Below, piece after piece: positions 37,161 to 50,289 of a DNA stretch of 64,000 bases. The notes under the pieces were generated by a model that did not search any database, was not told the origin of the DNA, and worked only from the letters and a program-made list of their open reading frames with translations. Origin of the DNA: Pontederia crassipes (Eukaryota > Streptophyta > Magnoliopsida > Commelinales > Pontederiaceae); the NCBI GenBank assembly GCA_030549335.1, contig CM060194.1:63330547-63394546 (forward strand), in the 5' to 3' direction. A program made the position numbers and the translations under genes. Positions within the stretch are counted from its first letter, which is position 1. Each line of letters begins with the position of its first letter.

Positions 37161-38879
37161 TATCCGTATCCAATGTTTCATTACTAATTTGTTAATACAA
37201 AATTCAGCAATTATAGTCTCAAGAGGATCAACTCAATCTGTATTAATTATAATATCATGAATTATGACATTCTATCCTCATGCAGGGCACAAGTTGTGGG
37301 TTGGCCACCAGTGAGATCATACAGGAAGAACATCATGGCTGTCCACGCCGAGAAAGGAAGCAAAGAAGGAGAGAAGTCCGGCAGCTCCGGCGCCGCGGCC
37401 TTCGTCAAGGTTAGCATGGACGGGGCTCCTTACCTGCGTAAGGTGGATCTGAGGATGTACAGAAGCTACCAGGAGCTTTCCATGGCCCTGGAGAAGATGT
37501 TCAGCACCTTCACCAGTGGTAAGTAGCAATCAAAAGCATTATTATTATACAGCCTGTTATATATGTGTACAAAATAATATTGAATACAAATTCTGGTCTG
37601 CAACAAAATTATATATGTTTGGTACACTATCCTTGGTGGACATACTGGAAGGTATCTGTTGGATCCAAGATATCAGTTCCTGATCATGCATGAGACAGTG
37701 CCCATGTGATTGGCAGAGCATTGGGGATGGCAGATGCCTCCACTAATTTGTTATACATGTTTGGTGCTCATTTTTCTGTAGTACCCACCATGTACCAATA
37801 TAGAGTGCAGGGTACATGCCAACTAATTTTGGTTCAGACTGCTTTTGCATGAGCTTACTAAAATGTGTTCATTTAGGATTTTAATTATATCAAATGCTTT
37901 CATCTCCTCGGGTTTTACTTTTTTCTTGGAGGAAACATATCACATGTTATCCTTTCGAGATAAAATGACATTTTGTGTAGTTGAGACTAAGCTTTCTAGC
38001 TATGAGATTATATCTTGCCAAAAAGTTCCATTGGGATAAAAGTACAGAGACAGCTAGGATACTTGATCGCTGACTCGATCATCTTCACTAATTCTAATAA
38101 TTAACCAGTTAAACTTGGTATCCATGGTGCATCTCGTTGCTGCAACCGATGCTTCCATGCATGACAGGCTGGTGCTAATCTCCCTCATTAAATTTCAGGT
38201 AACTGTGGCTCTCAAGGTATGAATGGGAAGGACTTTATGAACGAGAGGAAGCTGATGGATCTGCTAAATGGATCCGAGTACGTGCCAACCTACGAGGACA
38301 AGGATGGTGATTGGATGCTGGTTGGTGACGTCCCTTGGGAGTATGTTCTATTCTCTTCTTAACTTCATCATTATTAAAAGGGGTAGCACAATCATTAAAC
38401 CCTTTAATTATATATGCATGTAATGCAGAAATCATTCTTCAGGCTCTATTCTCCAGCAAAAGTTTAATTGAACTTAATTTTGTGTTTGCTGATTAACTAC
38501 TGATCATCTCCCTTTCCAAATGAATCCCAGGATGTTTGTTGACTCCTGCAAGCGCCTCAGGATCATGAAAGGATCAGAAGCCATTGGACTTGGTCAGTAC
38601 TTGATCTTTACGTCCTCTAAACACTTAGTAACTTCCTCATAATTATTTATCATGTCAAAGTAACTTGCATGCATATAAATGAAGTAAGCACCATTAAGTG
38701 CGAGATAATCTAATTTATGTTCAGCAATTCCTTCGTTCTCAAACTTTTGCACTGAACTTACTTAATCTCATGATTCCGTTAATTAGTATATATACGTGCC
38801 ACTAATTACCATGCCCCTACACTTCCCTTCAAAACCCACAGCACCAAGAGCCATGGAGAAGTGCAAGAACAGGAGCTGA
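35981..38879 (+). CDS. Aux/IAA auxin-response repressor, IAA7/14/16/17 type, 255 aa
   Basis: Five exons join in phase: 35981-36273, 37286-37518, 38199-38340, 38531-38592 and 38842-38879 (TGA), all GT-AG. Domain I is [11 protein letters not shown] (LRLGL at 21-25), and a second LxLxL motif follows (DLKLKL at 54-59), as in the IAA7/17 group. A basic DDKVKR lies before domain II, whose degron is [13 protein letters not shown] (GWPPV at 103-107). PB1 domains III/IV include [32 protein letters not shown] and [16 protein letters not shown]. The C-terminus [12 protein letters not shown] is typical of the group. The product is a nuclear co-repressor of ARF factors, destroyed by SCF-TIR1/AFB with auxin. 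Degron and EAR residues are intact. An Ala run (39-44) and Ser run (62-65) are low complexity. Confidence 0.96.
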
Positions 38880-40531
38880 TCAGGCAGCTAAAAAAGAAGA
38901 GAAAGAAGGAAGGTTGGTGCATCTTGTTCGTTCTTTAGTGCAGCTGGCGATGCCGACAACCGGCGTGGCCACTGGATGTGGATCGAGCATGCGTGCACTC
39001 TCATCTGCGTGTGCCTCTGCATTGTGCTACTCTTCTACTTATATATATTTGTCATGTCTACTACGCACTACTACTACTACATATAAAGCTCTGTTACTAG
39101 TGATCAAAAGATACTCTCATTTATTGTTTTTTATTTTATCTCTCCCTTTCTCTCTTTTTCATTTCTGTGCATGGACAGTGAAGCAAATGTTTACTTGTTC
39201 TCTAAGGTTGCTGTGTCCCCTCCATATATTGTTTAGCAGTGGCGTGTCTAATAAACTGTCATTAAGTGTTTCCTATAAGTATTGTGTGATATAGTGATTT
39301 TTGTGATGTCCGTAGTTAATTATCTTCTCTTTCTCTCTCCTTCTCTCAATTAAACCATATATAATATATTATATCGTGGGATTCTTGGTACTTGGCCCTT
39401 CTTTGTTGATGTGTTTTAGTCATTGGGCAATTATTAAGTCCACAGCCAAGCACTTGAGAGTAATTGGGAGCAAAACCATGTGCATAGTGATGGGGGTGGA
39501 GGCAAATATGTTGCAGATTCTTTATGGGCACATTCACATGTTCTACAGACCATATGTCCCATCCATGGGTGGTATGGTGCTGCCCACTGATTAATGTTCA
39601 CAATTAATATAGGTTTGATATTGTACATTATATTTTGAGGGTCCAAAGGTTTGCTTATTTTTGGTTAACTTTTGGTTGAAGTAGTTGGTCCTGGCCTTAA
39701 TACCTCTACATGGACTGAACTGAATGAATAAATACAGGGTACTAATAGCTTGTATGGTGCATAGCACACTCGTACCCTGATCTTTAGAAAAAAAAATTAT
39801 ATATACGAGTACGGGTAGCCAATTTTGCGGTCCAGTGCATACCCTGGAGACAGCCAAAAAATTACGATACATGATCATGAAATGTTCTTGTAATTGGTGA
39901 TCATTTATGCCTCTTTAGGTGGCTGTTATACCACCACCTGGCCTCTGAAGCTTCCTCAGATGTTTTGATGGGACTCGGATCATCTCCTTGAGGATTTTAA
40001 TTTATATGGTCCAAGACATCTATATAACCATTATGAACACCACTCCTACCAAGGGAAAAAGATTTCCAGTAACTTAGAGCTTTATAAAACCAAATATTGC
40101 AAGATACGCATCCTGAGTTCTAAAAAAAGTACATTTCTGCAACGAATCAGCGCCAAATGGCAATGAAATAAGGTCACAGATATAAACCACCGCGAAATTG
40201 AAGATAAATATGGAGCTTTTCGGTAGTAAAATTTGGGAAAACAATTTAGCGTTAGGATCATGCAGGCGCTTCATTATCAGCACTACTTGATTGATTGTAA
40301 AAGCACTTGAATCTGTTTCTGAAAAGCTAAACTGGTGAATGTCAACCAAAATTTGTTATAACACTCTTTAACTTATCAGTTTCAGCTTGAGAAGGCCAAA
40401 TAATACAATAGACAGGCGTTATCACCAGAGACTGTCAGCTACACATCTTAACTGACTTATTTGAGTCTGTTACATTGATATTGAATATATAACAACAACA
40501 GGGCCGGCGGCAACACAATCTGAAATTACAC
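38880..40531. other. Spacer between tail-to-tail genes
   Basis: It holds the 3' UTR of the plus-strand Aux/IAA gene and the 3' UTR of the minus-strand FBL17-like gene. Short frames (for example 38914-39294) have no support. No other gene is seen. Confidence 0.5.
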
Positions 40532-43500
40532 TCAATCATGATGCACAACGCATTGGGCCAGTCTTATACTTTTTTGCTTCTCATCTTCAGACGCCTGTAG
40601 AAAAAGGCATGATGAAATCAATAAGATGAAATAAATGGAGAATAAAAGGAGAAAATTGATTAAACGAAAGAAAGAAAATTTTGTTAGTTACAGTTCGTAA
40701 GCAACATGTACCTGTTGAATGAAATGCGGAACCTGAACTCTTTTGGATCCATCAGCTCTGCGCTTACTTGGTGCACAGTCCTCAATTGCAGTGAATTCAT
40801 TTAGGACCTAAGAAAATTATGGCTTCAGTTAGAGTATTTAACCATTATATCAAATATGCCAGATACAATGATCACCAACTCTTCAACAAAACCCACTAAC
40901 TAAATACGAACTAATGTTGCTGGTGTTAATACATTTTGTCGAGAGAACAGATGTCATACACAAAAGATTTCCAGATGACAAGCCAAACCGAGGGCCAGCA
41001 AGTAGTGTCATTAAAGCAAAACAGGAAAGTAAAAAGTACAAATGAATACCTGGTTCCGAATTGCACCTATTAGCATATCCTGACATCCAGAAGCATGTAT
41101 ATACTTCAAACTTGGGCATTGAAGCAAAAATCTTTCTGCAGAAAAGTTTGCAGTCTCATTGATGAAAGCTCTGCCAAACATATTTGATAACTTAAAAGAA
41201 ATTTGATATAATTAACATTACCTGGGTGTAAATTTGTACATTCATTAAGATTAAGATCATTAAGTTCAGGGCAGTTCAAGTGCAAAGCCTTCAACATTAC
41301 AAGAAAAAAGATAATCAGAATGACACAAAAAAGCAAGAGATTGGCGAATACTCTGACATTCTCATCTGCAAAATACCTCTAAAGCTGAGCAACCCCATAA
41401 ACTTAGCTTCCTCAAACAGACATGTTTAATAATCAGTTTTTGGTTGATATGGTGCTGCTTTTTTGAAGGTAAACTCTGGCATATGTTCCCTTCGGTTCCT
41501 ATATTGTTGAGCAAAAGATTTTCTCTAGGTTTTTCATTATGATAACTAACGCCGCGGATACTCATTCCACAATCCATCAGCTGAAGAAGAGGCAATTGAG
41601 TTACAGCAAATTGGATCCCAGCTGAAAAGGACAGGAACAAGGTGATAAACAGCATACACAATAGTCACACTACTACAGACTACAGAGCTTATGAATAACC
41701 GTAAAGAAAGAGAGAATGTTCACTTGAAGTAATGTTCGGACAAAGAGCCAGATGGAGTCTTGATAGACTCCCTGAACACACATTGCATATCATCCGAATC
41801 CCACTGTCACTGATGCTTGAGCTGACCAAATGAAGAGACAATTGATCAAACTTTGAGCTAACAGAAGCAAGATCTTATGGAATATCAGCAGCACCTTATG
41901 AATCAGAAAATGTAAAAACAAGTTGATTCTTAAAGACTAAAGTCATCAGATGCAAAAGATCAACAAACCCTCGCACTTATATGGAAGAACAACCAGCAAA
42001 TAGAAAAACTTACCCACTCAAATCAAGTAATTCTAGATTAGCATAATTTGACACTATAGAAGTAATAGCTGCATCTGTGATCTTAGAACCAAGAACCAAT
42101 GAGAGCATGTGGATGTCCCTGAGAATCAAAATGCATTTATTATGAGAATGCTGATAGAAGCACAGTCAATCTAACGTGAAATGCATGCTTAATTCAATTA
42201 TGAAAAACCACGGGACAACTGTAATGAAACTACCAGAGGTTCATGTTTTTTTCATGAGAAATTTAATTTGCTGCTCATTGAGTTACATATTAAGGCTTCT
42301 GAGAGGTAAATGGCATGCAAAGGCAATCCAAATACAGTATGATCGTTTACCTTATATTAGAACTCACAAGAGCAAGGACAGCTTGATTGCATAGTTGAAC
42401 TGATGCGATATGAATATTTCTTAAATGTGGACAGCTTTGTCCCACAGATTCCAACAAGGAAACAAGGTCTGCAGTATAATTTTCTTGCTGACTAAAATCA
42501 AGAGACAGTTCTCTCAGATTAGGACATTTCACAACCTAAGAAGAAATTATGAGTCAGTATGTGCTAAGGAGCAAAGTAAACATGTGACCCATAAAAATGA
42601 GCAAAAGTAAACACATAACCATAAGAATAGAAAATTAAACACAGAAGTACAGAAATCAAGAGCATAGTTACCGATTTTGAAATGCAATAAAGATCAGACA
42701 GCCAGAGCGTTGACAAGCTTGATGAAGAGAGATTAAGGAAGCCAAGGTTACTACAACCCTCAACTTTAAGAGTTGAAAGGTATCGCCTCTCAGCAACAAA
42801 CCGGTCCAACTCAGCCCTATGAAGCACAGTCCATAAATTTTAAGAGAGATTTCTTTCCCGTAAGAAAAGTAGTTGCCTTGCAAAATGGAAACATGTGTAT
42901 GAAACATTAACTTATAAGCAGTTTACTGATATGTGCATTAAAGACAACAAAATCCATGGTAGCAATCCAAATATAAGTTCTTGGCTATTAACTTTTCCCC
43001 TGGCAACATAAAGCATCAAAACTATAGTTGAACATCAATATCAATATTCAATTAATCCAACAACAGTCAGCAGTGTTGCAATGCAGGGGTGCCGAGAAGC
43101 AGCTGCAACAAGTTTTGTGCCAGCCTGTGGCACAGAAAAATGGTTAAAAAGTATCACATGGTGTCCGTTGGCAGAACGCCGTAAAGCTCCAACATGAACT
43201 GGGGTAGTTGGATTTCTAATTTTCTATATAAATCCCATCTTCTATCCAAATTTATTAGATTATAGATTTCAATAGACGTGTCTTGTATTGATGCAGAGAA
43301 ACATATAATTAGAAAGTAAACCATATAGTGACAGTTATTAGACAAACATATTAAAGCGGGGAATGTAGCAACTGGATTTAAAACTATGAAATCTTAGCTC
43401 AAGATAAATAATGCATGGATTTCATGCAAGTCCTTGACCTCATGATTTTCTAGAAGATGAACATATTGTTTCCATGATTCATGCAAGCAAAACTGTAGAA

Positions 43501-45743
43501 GATGACTTTGTTCCAACATTCTGTATATTTCAATAATGTCATTTTGTGTGTGTGTGTGTGTGCAGCCTTTGAAAATAAGTGAGAACCTGTGTATCTACTG
43601 AAACTTGGAGCCTCAACCTTTTGAATCAAAGCCAAGGTAGAACCGCTAGACAAATTTATTTATGTGAGCTCCAAACAAAAAGTTGTTTATAGACTAACAA
43701 GAAGTTAATTACAGATGACAAAGTAAAACAAAAAAAAATGTTTAGCCCGAGAATGGCATACGAAAATGGCATTCAGAAGAAAAAAAGATAAAATCAATAA
43801 AGATATTGGAAAGTGGATAGAAGATAATGGCATACCCAGTTATCCGATTTACTGCATTACCAGCAATATTCAGTTCAAAAGCTTCTAAGTTGGGGCATGA
43901 GAATGCAATACAAGCTAAAATTGTAGCATCAGCATCACTGCATACAGCATAATGAACTATTAGGGAAAAAATCAGAATTTACCTTCTATGTATCAAGAAA
44001 AGTGACAAAACTATAATATATCACTTTTTAACTTCACCAGACTAGAATTAGGAAGAGCTAGATTCTTTGGAAGATTTTTTTTTTTTTTTTGAAACGAAAA
44101 ATAGCAGTTGATGGGGCCATACTTTGCATGGTATGTCTGTATCATTGAAGAACATGAAATGGAATACTTCAACATGGAAAAGCATTTTTTCTCTGTCTAC
44201 TTTTTGTTGCTGACTCAAGATCTGTTTCCCCGTAAATAAAAAAGAAAAAAAAACTAGTGATCTGTTTCATATGGTAGACTCAGAGAAGTGACCTTAAAAG
44301 TAATAGTTCATGAAACAAGTTGTAGCCTGTTCTTGTATACTTCATTCTAGCACAAAATATTACATCTCATAAATTTCGTGTAAGTTTGAATTATCTTATC
44401 ATACTTCCCAAAATATCTATTTCAGAAAATTAAAGTAAACAATGAGAAAATAAGACTAAACTAGCTCTCCTTTATGTCTTCATCGTCTAAAATATTTTTA
44501 ATGATCCATAAACAATCAAAAGATCTAAATAAAGCTGATAAAATAAGAAATGTATACATGGATGAATGTAACAAATTTATGTGCACATGTCTCCTTAAAA
44601 GTCTAAGGTTACACATATAATAAATAGTGTGCATATCATGCTATAAACTCCTGCAAATAACTAGACAGAAGAATACATAAAGAAAGATCTTCAAAGTTCA
44701 TTTCATCGCTTAATAGCTGTGCATATCACGAGGTGGCATTAGATTTACTTCATGAATTGTCACAAGACACAACGTCTGGATGATTTGTAAAAGTAATATT
44801 GTTTCTAGAATTTGCCTAGTTGCAGGAGATCAGGTCTCCAGCAACACAACCACAGGTTTCGTCTTAATGGATTGTCATTATTGTAAGAACAACAGTGAAT
44901 TGCCCAAATGAATGTCAACCCATTCTGAGCATGACATGGTTTCGTCAAGATCACTGATAACATATAAAGTTTGCATATTTTGGTTTGAGTGACCGTCCGA
45001 ATGCCTAAATTTCAATTAGCAACTCCTGATTCAATGATCTATTCATCGTTACAAGTTTGATATTGACGTTATACGCTGAAACACTTCAGTCGTGATATCA
45101 TTGTTATATACGTCCATTCAGTTCCGTTCACCGTGATCCAGATCAAACTAGAAGCACTAAATTGCCCAGCTCATCCTCCGTTTGGCGATTGCAATAAAAA
45201 CCCTAACCTTTCGATCGTCAGTGCGAGCCGAACGAGACTAATGCACTTGTGGATCACCGATCCGACGAAGCCGATGCCTGATCGTGGCAGCGAGAATCGG
45301 AGCCGGAGCTCCTCGGCCGACCGCCATACACGCCGCACGCAATCTCTCCATCCCCTGCACACGGCAGCCGCCCCCATGAGCTCCCTCGGCGGCAGCCGCC
45401 GCAGGACCTCCATCGCACAGCCCGTCGTCAAGGCCCCCCCACCGCCCATTTCCACAAACTCCTCGTCCCCCTCATCATCATCGTCCTCGTCCCCGTCCTC
45501 TTCCTCAGACGCAGGCAAGGCGGAGAGCGCCGCACGGAGGCTGGCCTCCTCCTTGGGCACCATGGGGACGTCGTCGAAGGAGAGGGCGCGGCGGAGGGGG
45601 GCGGAGGCCGGGGCATCGGAGGAGAGGGAACAGACGTGGCCGCGCTTGGGGAGGCCGCACCGGCCGCAATTGTAGCTGCCCCGGCGCTTGGGGCGACTGG
45701 GCGCCGGGGCGGCAGTGGCGGTAGGAGGCGGTTTAGGGAGCAT
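40532..45743 (-). CDS. FBL17: F-box/LRR-repeat protein, FBL17-like, 575 aa
   Basis: Eleven minus-strand exons join in phase: 45743-45208, 43937-43836, 42816-42672, 42535-42351, 42118-42014, 41821-41724, 41621-41377, 41288-41222, 41135-41050, 40807-40712 and 40594-40532 (TGA). The N-terminus carries YNCGRCGLPKRGHVC (C26, C29, H36, C38; possible metal site), then an acidic tract (80-98) and an F-box (about 107-150, with MEVLRRLPPRELMGAAAVCRGWRD). Leucine-rich repeats fill the rest (NLEAFELNIAG, NLRELSLDFS, ANLELLDLSG, CLRKLSLWGC, PELNDLNLNECTNL). F-box proteins bind SKP1 in SCF ubiquitin ligases, and the LRRs select substrate. Arabidopsis FBL17 targets KRP CDK inhibitors for cell-cycle progression, notably in pollen. 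Length and the Cys motif fit FBL17; the assignment is from memory of the family. Introns 1 and 2 are over 1 kb each. Confidence 0.85.
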
Positions 45744-46200
45744 CCTGCAGGAGACTGGAAGGGGACACGAGGGGAAGAAGGAGAAGAGGACGAGGGAGGG
45801 AAGCGAGGGTCGTCAGAAGCGGGAGATGCGAGGAATTTTGGCGCCATTTTTATTTTTTTACTCTCTTTTTCTCTCTCTCACACACTCAATCTCTCTCTTC
45901 CGTACCGTCGTGTTTTTTCCCTTCTCTCTTCAATTTTTAACGCGTCTACTCGGATAAATCATAATTTTGTTTCGAAATTTGAATTTAAATTTGGACGAAG
46001 GAACGACGTTAATTAATAAAATTAATGTTTTCTATTTAGCCCTATGAAACATTTTTCATCATCTTCTGTCTTCTTTTTTTATCTTCTATTCATACTAAAA
46101 GAAAATTAGTCTTAAGACATAAATAAATTATGTCAAAAAATTAACCTGGAATAATATACTAATTAACTAAATAATTAGAAATATTGTTGGATAATCAAAC
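45744..46200. other. Promoter and leader side of the FBL17-like gene
   Basis: Purine-rich on the plus strand up to 45845, then a CT-rich tract at 45860-45930, as in plant leaders, followed by AT-rich DNA. A minus-strand ATG at 45847 opens a different frame and is probably not used for the protein. Confidence 0.4.
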
Positions 46201-47410
46201 AACTGATACGTAACATAAGAGTAACAGAATATGTGATCAATTAAAATAATACATTTTTTAATTTAAAATTTTGTTAAAAGCATAATCATTGGGCCAAATA
46301 AAAACATTATAGATAGGCTTTAATGAGCTTAACTTGTCCTGCCGTTTTATGCGTATTTTTTTATATTTTCTTCGATATTAATTTTTATTTATAATGTAGG
46401 AGATATATTCAAATCACGAGTAATAATTATATTCATCATTTTAAAATTTTTGTACATTATTATTATTCATAATAGACATAATTCTTTTTTATAAATTTAT
46501 TTTTTTATCATTAATTATCCTTTGTTATTGGTGAAGATAAATATAAAAAATAAAGAAAAATATGAAAACATGCATGACATTCTCACTTTTCCGTTATAGA
46601 TAATGGTAAAATTAAAACTCAAAAAAGATGTGTTCGAGTAAATAATTTGTTCTGTATATAAATAATTGAATATAAATTTCTCGGTATAATAACCATTGGT
46701 CCCAATACATAAATTATACAACCTAGATAAGACTAAACAAAATGTATGATCAATTAAATAATATATATTGTTGATCTAAATAATCAAAATTAATTAGTTA
46801 GAAGAAAAAACACTTGCGAAAGATAAATAACCTAGGACTAACAAAACGCTTGATAAGGTAAAATACTATTATTTACCTAAATAAATAAAAAATGTTGGAA
46901 GAATAATCATGGGCCTAATTAAAAACATAAAAGTTTTCAAAATGTGTATATCATTACAAATAATATGTTTCCTATTTAAGTTAGTTAAACAAAAATTTTA
47001 AATATAGGCCTAACTCAACAAAGTTTTTTATCTAAATAATTAAAAAACTGTTGGAAAATTAATCATCAGATCCAATAATAAAATGTGATTCGTTAAATAA
47101 TATATTATTTATTTAAATAATAAAATTCAATTTGTCGGTATAATAATCATCAGTCCCAAAAGTAATATAAATAAAATTAAGACTACTAAAATGTGTGATA
47201 AGTTTTATATATTGTTTACTTACATAACTAAATAAATTGGAAGAATGACCATCAAGCCCAACAAAAGCAAATATAGATAACCCAAAACTAAGTTACTAAC
47301 AAACTGTGTGATCAATTGAAATAATATACATATTTTTTTTTAAATAATATAATTTGTCCCATTGGCCCAATAAAAAATTATAAATATTTAGTCTATTAGT
47401 TATATCCAAT
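46200..47410. repeat. Degenerate tandem array, about 110-bp unit
   Basis: A unit with TGTGATCAATTAAAATAATA, then AATCATTGGGCCAAT-like words and a TAAGACTAA-like end recurs in diverged form. It starts near 46219, 46624, 46740, 46849, 46959, 47083, 47192 and 47303, so most spacings are 109-124 bp. About 46320-46620 does not fit and may be an insertion. Copies are strongly diverged, indicating an old array. Confidence 0.6.
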
Positions 47411-48765
47411 TAATAATATAATAAATGGTCACTATCCTCATTTAAACCTAAAATAAAAATTTCCTTGAAAAACATTCAATAAATCTAAATTAATCACATC
47501 ATTATTTTTTCGATTGTCAATTTAATAGTTGATATTGTTTTGATAATATTCTGAATCACTATTAAGGGTGTATTTGGTAGTGGCTTCATAAAAAAAATAG
47601 ATAACCATCGCTCTAACTAATTTATATAATGCCTCAAAATCGATTGATCCCCATCACATAGCAAGGATTGCTTCGGAGACCCTGTGAAAAATACTAAATT
47701 TTAACTAATACATTGACTAAAATAATTAGTCAATAAATAGGAAACGTCATAAAAAATGATAGAAAAATAAGGATAAAAGAGTAATTAAATCCAGAAGTAT
47801 AAGACTTTCTTTGATAACTTATGCAGAAGGAATGTGTGAAAAGGTGGAGCAAAGGTTGATTAAATTGAGTGTGACAAGTGTTATATAAATTATGTTGGCT
47901 ATAAATTTATGGGACAAGTTAGGTTAGTTTAATTCATTTTTTATTTAGATACAAACTATAATATATGAGTTACGGAATGTTAAATTAGGAAAATATTTTT
48001 ATTATTCTTAGGTGAACTTATCTACTTTTAATTTTATCGAAAAGAAATAAAGAGTAAGATGCGTGTATTTATTTCTAACCTTTCAAAATTTTACCAATTT
48101 GATAAGTTTAATTTTAAATTACGTGATGACCTTATTATCGCCACATAACCTCGCTTAATTTTTTTTAAAATGATACATAAATAAGGTGCATACTTCTTAA
48201 ACTCAACCCACTCCCACTAAACATAATCCATCTCTATTAATTTCTTCATCCAAAGAGTTTAATACAAAAGTCTCAAATCAAATGTCTTCTCATTATCACA
48301 ACAAAGTTCACCAGATAACATAAAGAGAAATCAATTAATTAATTAATAGGCCTTATCCATTTCAAAAGTTCATCTATCATCACTTGAGTAGTATTGCACA
48401 CCACTTAAATCAAATGGAGAAGGCTGCTCCCGTAAGCTTTTGGAAAGCTTGTGGTACATACAAATTCATATTAAAAGTATAACAATTAAGTCACATATCC
48501 TATTATTATGATACCATTCAGGAAACGACAATAATACTTTATCCTAGTACATCAACGATCAATAGAATTTCGATAAATATGATATCAAAAGGAAATAAGC
48601 ATTCAATATTCGGTGAATTGATTATCATTGGAAGATCTATCCACTTTATTACCAGGTATGTAGTGCAAACAATGCAATCTTATGCTAATAGTATATGATG
48701 AATCATATTATCACAAATGTCCTCTTGGTGAGTCAATGTTTCATAGTGTGAACCTATTTGATAAT
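47411..48765. other. AT-rich intergenic DNA
   Basis: No gene or clear repeat structure is supported. Confidence 0.5.
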
Positions 48766-49219
48766 GGATTATTTCATAAACTTCACCTAAATTATCTCTA
48801 AATTATCACGATTTTTTACATTAATCATTTCGTCTACTTCAGCTACATTTGATTTTATTCTTATTTATGAAAAAACTAAATTATCCCTCCCTCCATAACA
48901 CATCAAATAATAAAATATAAAAATAAAAAAATGGAGAGAGGGTAATTTAGTCTTTTTCATAAATGATAATTTTTGTGTTTACTACTTTAATCCTTCAAAC
49001 AATTTTTTTTATATTTGTTATTTCATGTTTTTTTCTAAAGGGAGGGGTAATTTAGACTTTTCATAAATGAAAAAAATAAAAGTAATGAAAAATATAACAA
49101 AAGTAGATGGATAGGACTAAATCGTGATAGTTTAGAAATATAAAAAATTAAGTTCGTAGTTTAGGATTAGATGCAGAAAATCGTGATACTTCAAAGAAGG
49201 TTTATGGAAATAACCCTAA
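48766..49219. mobile_element. Inverted-repeat MITE related to the neighbouring TIR element
   Basis: The left arm (GGATTATTTCATAAAC..., TATCACGATTTTTT, TTTATGAAAAAACTAAATTA) is the reverse complement of the right arm, which ends in CATAAATGAAAA, AAATCGTGATA and GGTTTATGGAAATAACCC. An inner palindrome repeats the GGGTAATTTAGTC word. End and inner words (ATAACACATCAAA) match the element at 49238, so both belong to one family. It is non-coding. The flanking 9-mers are only weakly similar. Confidence 0.6.
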
Positions 49220-49237
49220 CTATTATAATATAATGTT

Positions 49238-49465
49238 GGATTATTTCTATAAACCACCTCTAAACTATTGTGATTTTCAACATATAACCCTCAAAATATG
49301 AACTTATTTTTTTAGATCCCTAAACTATTACGATTTTTTCAATTTAATCCTTCTGTCAACTTCTATCAATTTTTTTTAACTTCATTTTTATATTTATGAA
49401 AAGTCGAAATTACTACTTCATCAATAACACATCAAACAAAAAGATAAAAAAATAAAAAAGAAAGC
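49238..49465 (+). repeat. Left terminal inverted repeat of the RING-H2 element
   Basis: Begins GGATTATTTCTATAAACCACC and ends in AAAAAAGAAAGC. It pairs with 50290-50502. Alignment needs a few small gaps, so the arms have diverged since insertion. Confidence 0.6.
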
Positions 49466-49566
49466 AGAAGCTCGTCGACAAAGATCATTCGCATCCGATG
49501 ACTAATGAACTCTGCGAGGAAAGTCATTCGTAGGCAACGAACAGAGAAGGTCACAAAGGGGGACCC

Positions 49567-49579
49567 CCCCCCCCCCCCA
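49567..49579. repeat. Homopolymer C run
   Basis: An uninterrupted run of about 13 C inside the TIR element; prone to sequencing or assembly length error. Confidence 0.8.
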
Positions 49580-49734
49580 ATTCTTCTTTTCCCTATGCAC
49601 GTCGGCATAGAAGGTGTGTGCAAGAAAACAGGGAAAGGGGGGTGGGTGGGGGTTCAAGATCGCGTCGGCGGATGTCTAGTCCATGGGGTGCGTGGTCGCC
49701 CCTCCCCTCCCCCTTCTTTCCTTGCGTGTGCAGT

Positions 49735-50109
49735 GACCACGATGCAGTGATAGACAGGGCAATTGGAGTGCGAGCGAAGCCACGTGTCGACGCAATCTAG
49801 GTGGAACTCATGGCCGAACTTGGGTAGCAACCGTGTGGGCTCATCGTCGACAAGTTGGAGATGCACACCGTGCACTCCATCCCCTCCGCGACGCCCTAGA
49901 CATGGACAGCGGGTTCATTCAGGATAGTGTGGGCGGCGACGGGCCGGCCGAAGGAGGGAATGATGCCCTAGCACTGCTTCTTGCGCAGGTAGAGGAAGAA
50001 GATGAGTAAGAGGGTCAGTAGGAACATTATGGCGGCGATCATTACGCCGGTGGTGGTAGTGAGAGAAATCCCCAATGCATCCCATCGACTGTTCCGGTGT
50101 CGCCGCCAT
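49735..50109 (-). pseudogene. ATL-type RING-H2 E3 ubiquitin ligase fragment, disrupted
   Basis: From an ATG at 50109 the minus strand gives an N-terminus, then in another frame a membrane segment (GVMIAAIMFLLTLLLIFFLY) and RKKQC. It then gives RING-H2 pieces: MECTVCISNL in that same frame, and LLPKFGHEFHLDCVDTWLRS with HSNCP in a third. ATL ligases are membrane RING-H2 proteins with exactly this order. Two in-frame stops (49968-49970 and 49896-49898) and at least two frameshifts break it. Phe replaces a zinc-binding Cys before GH, and the final CPxC Cys is Tyr. It cannot encode a working ligase. It sits between the two long inverted repeats. Confidence 0.75.
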
Positions 50110-50289
50110 GCCTCTCCTTTTAGCTTGAGAGGGAGAAGGAAAGAGAGAGAAGGGTGATGATCGAGGGCGAAGGTCGCCCCCCTCTCTTTCCCTCTTTCAC
50201 TACGCATGTCGACAAAGGTCGCAAGGGGTGACCCCTCTGGAAGGCCACCGGAGCTCATCACCGTTGGACGTGGAGACGAGCTCCATCCG

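Noticed and set aside
45133-45675. 180-codon plus frame over FBL17-like exon 1
   Set aside because: Antisense to the F-box exon. Its Ser/Pro-rich translation is low complexity.
46200-47410. Possible CRISPR array from regular spacing
   Set aside because: Plant nuclear context. Repeats are long and diverged, and there are no unique spacers between identical short repeats.
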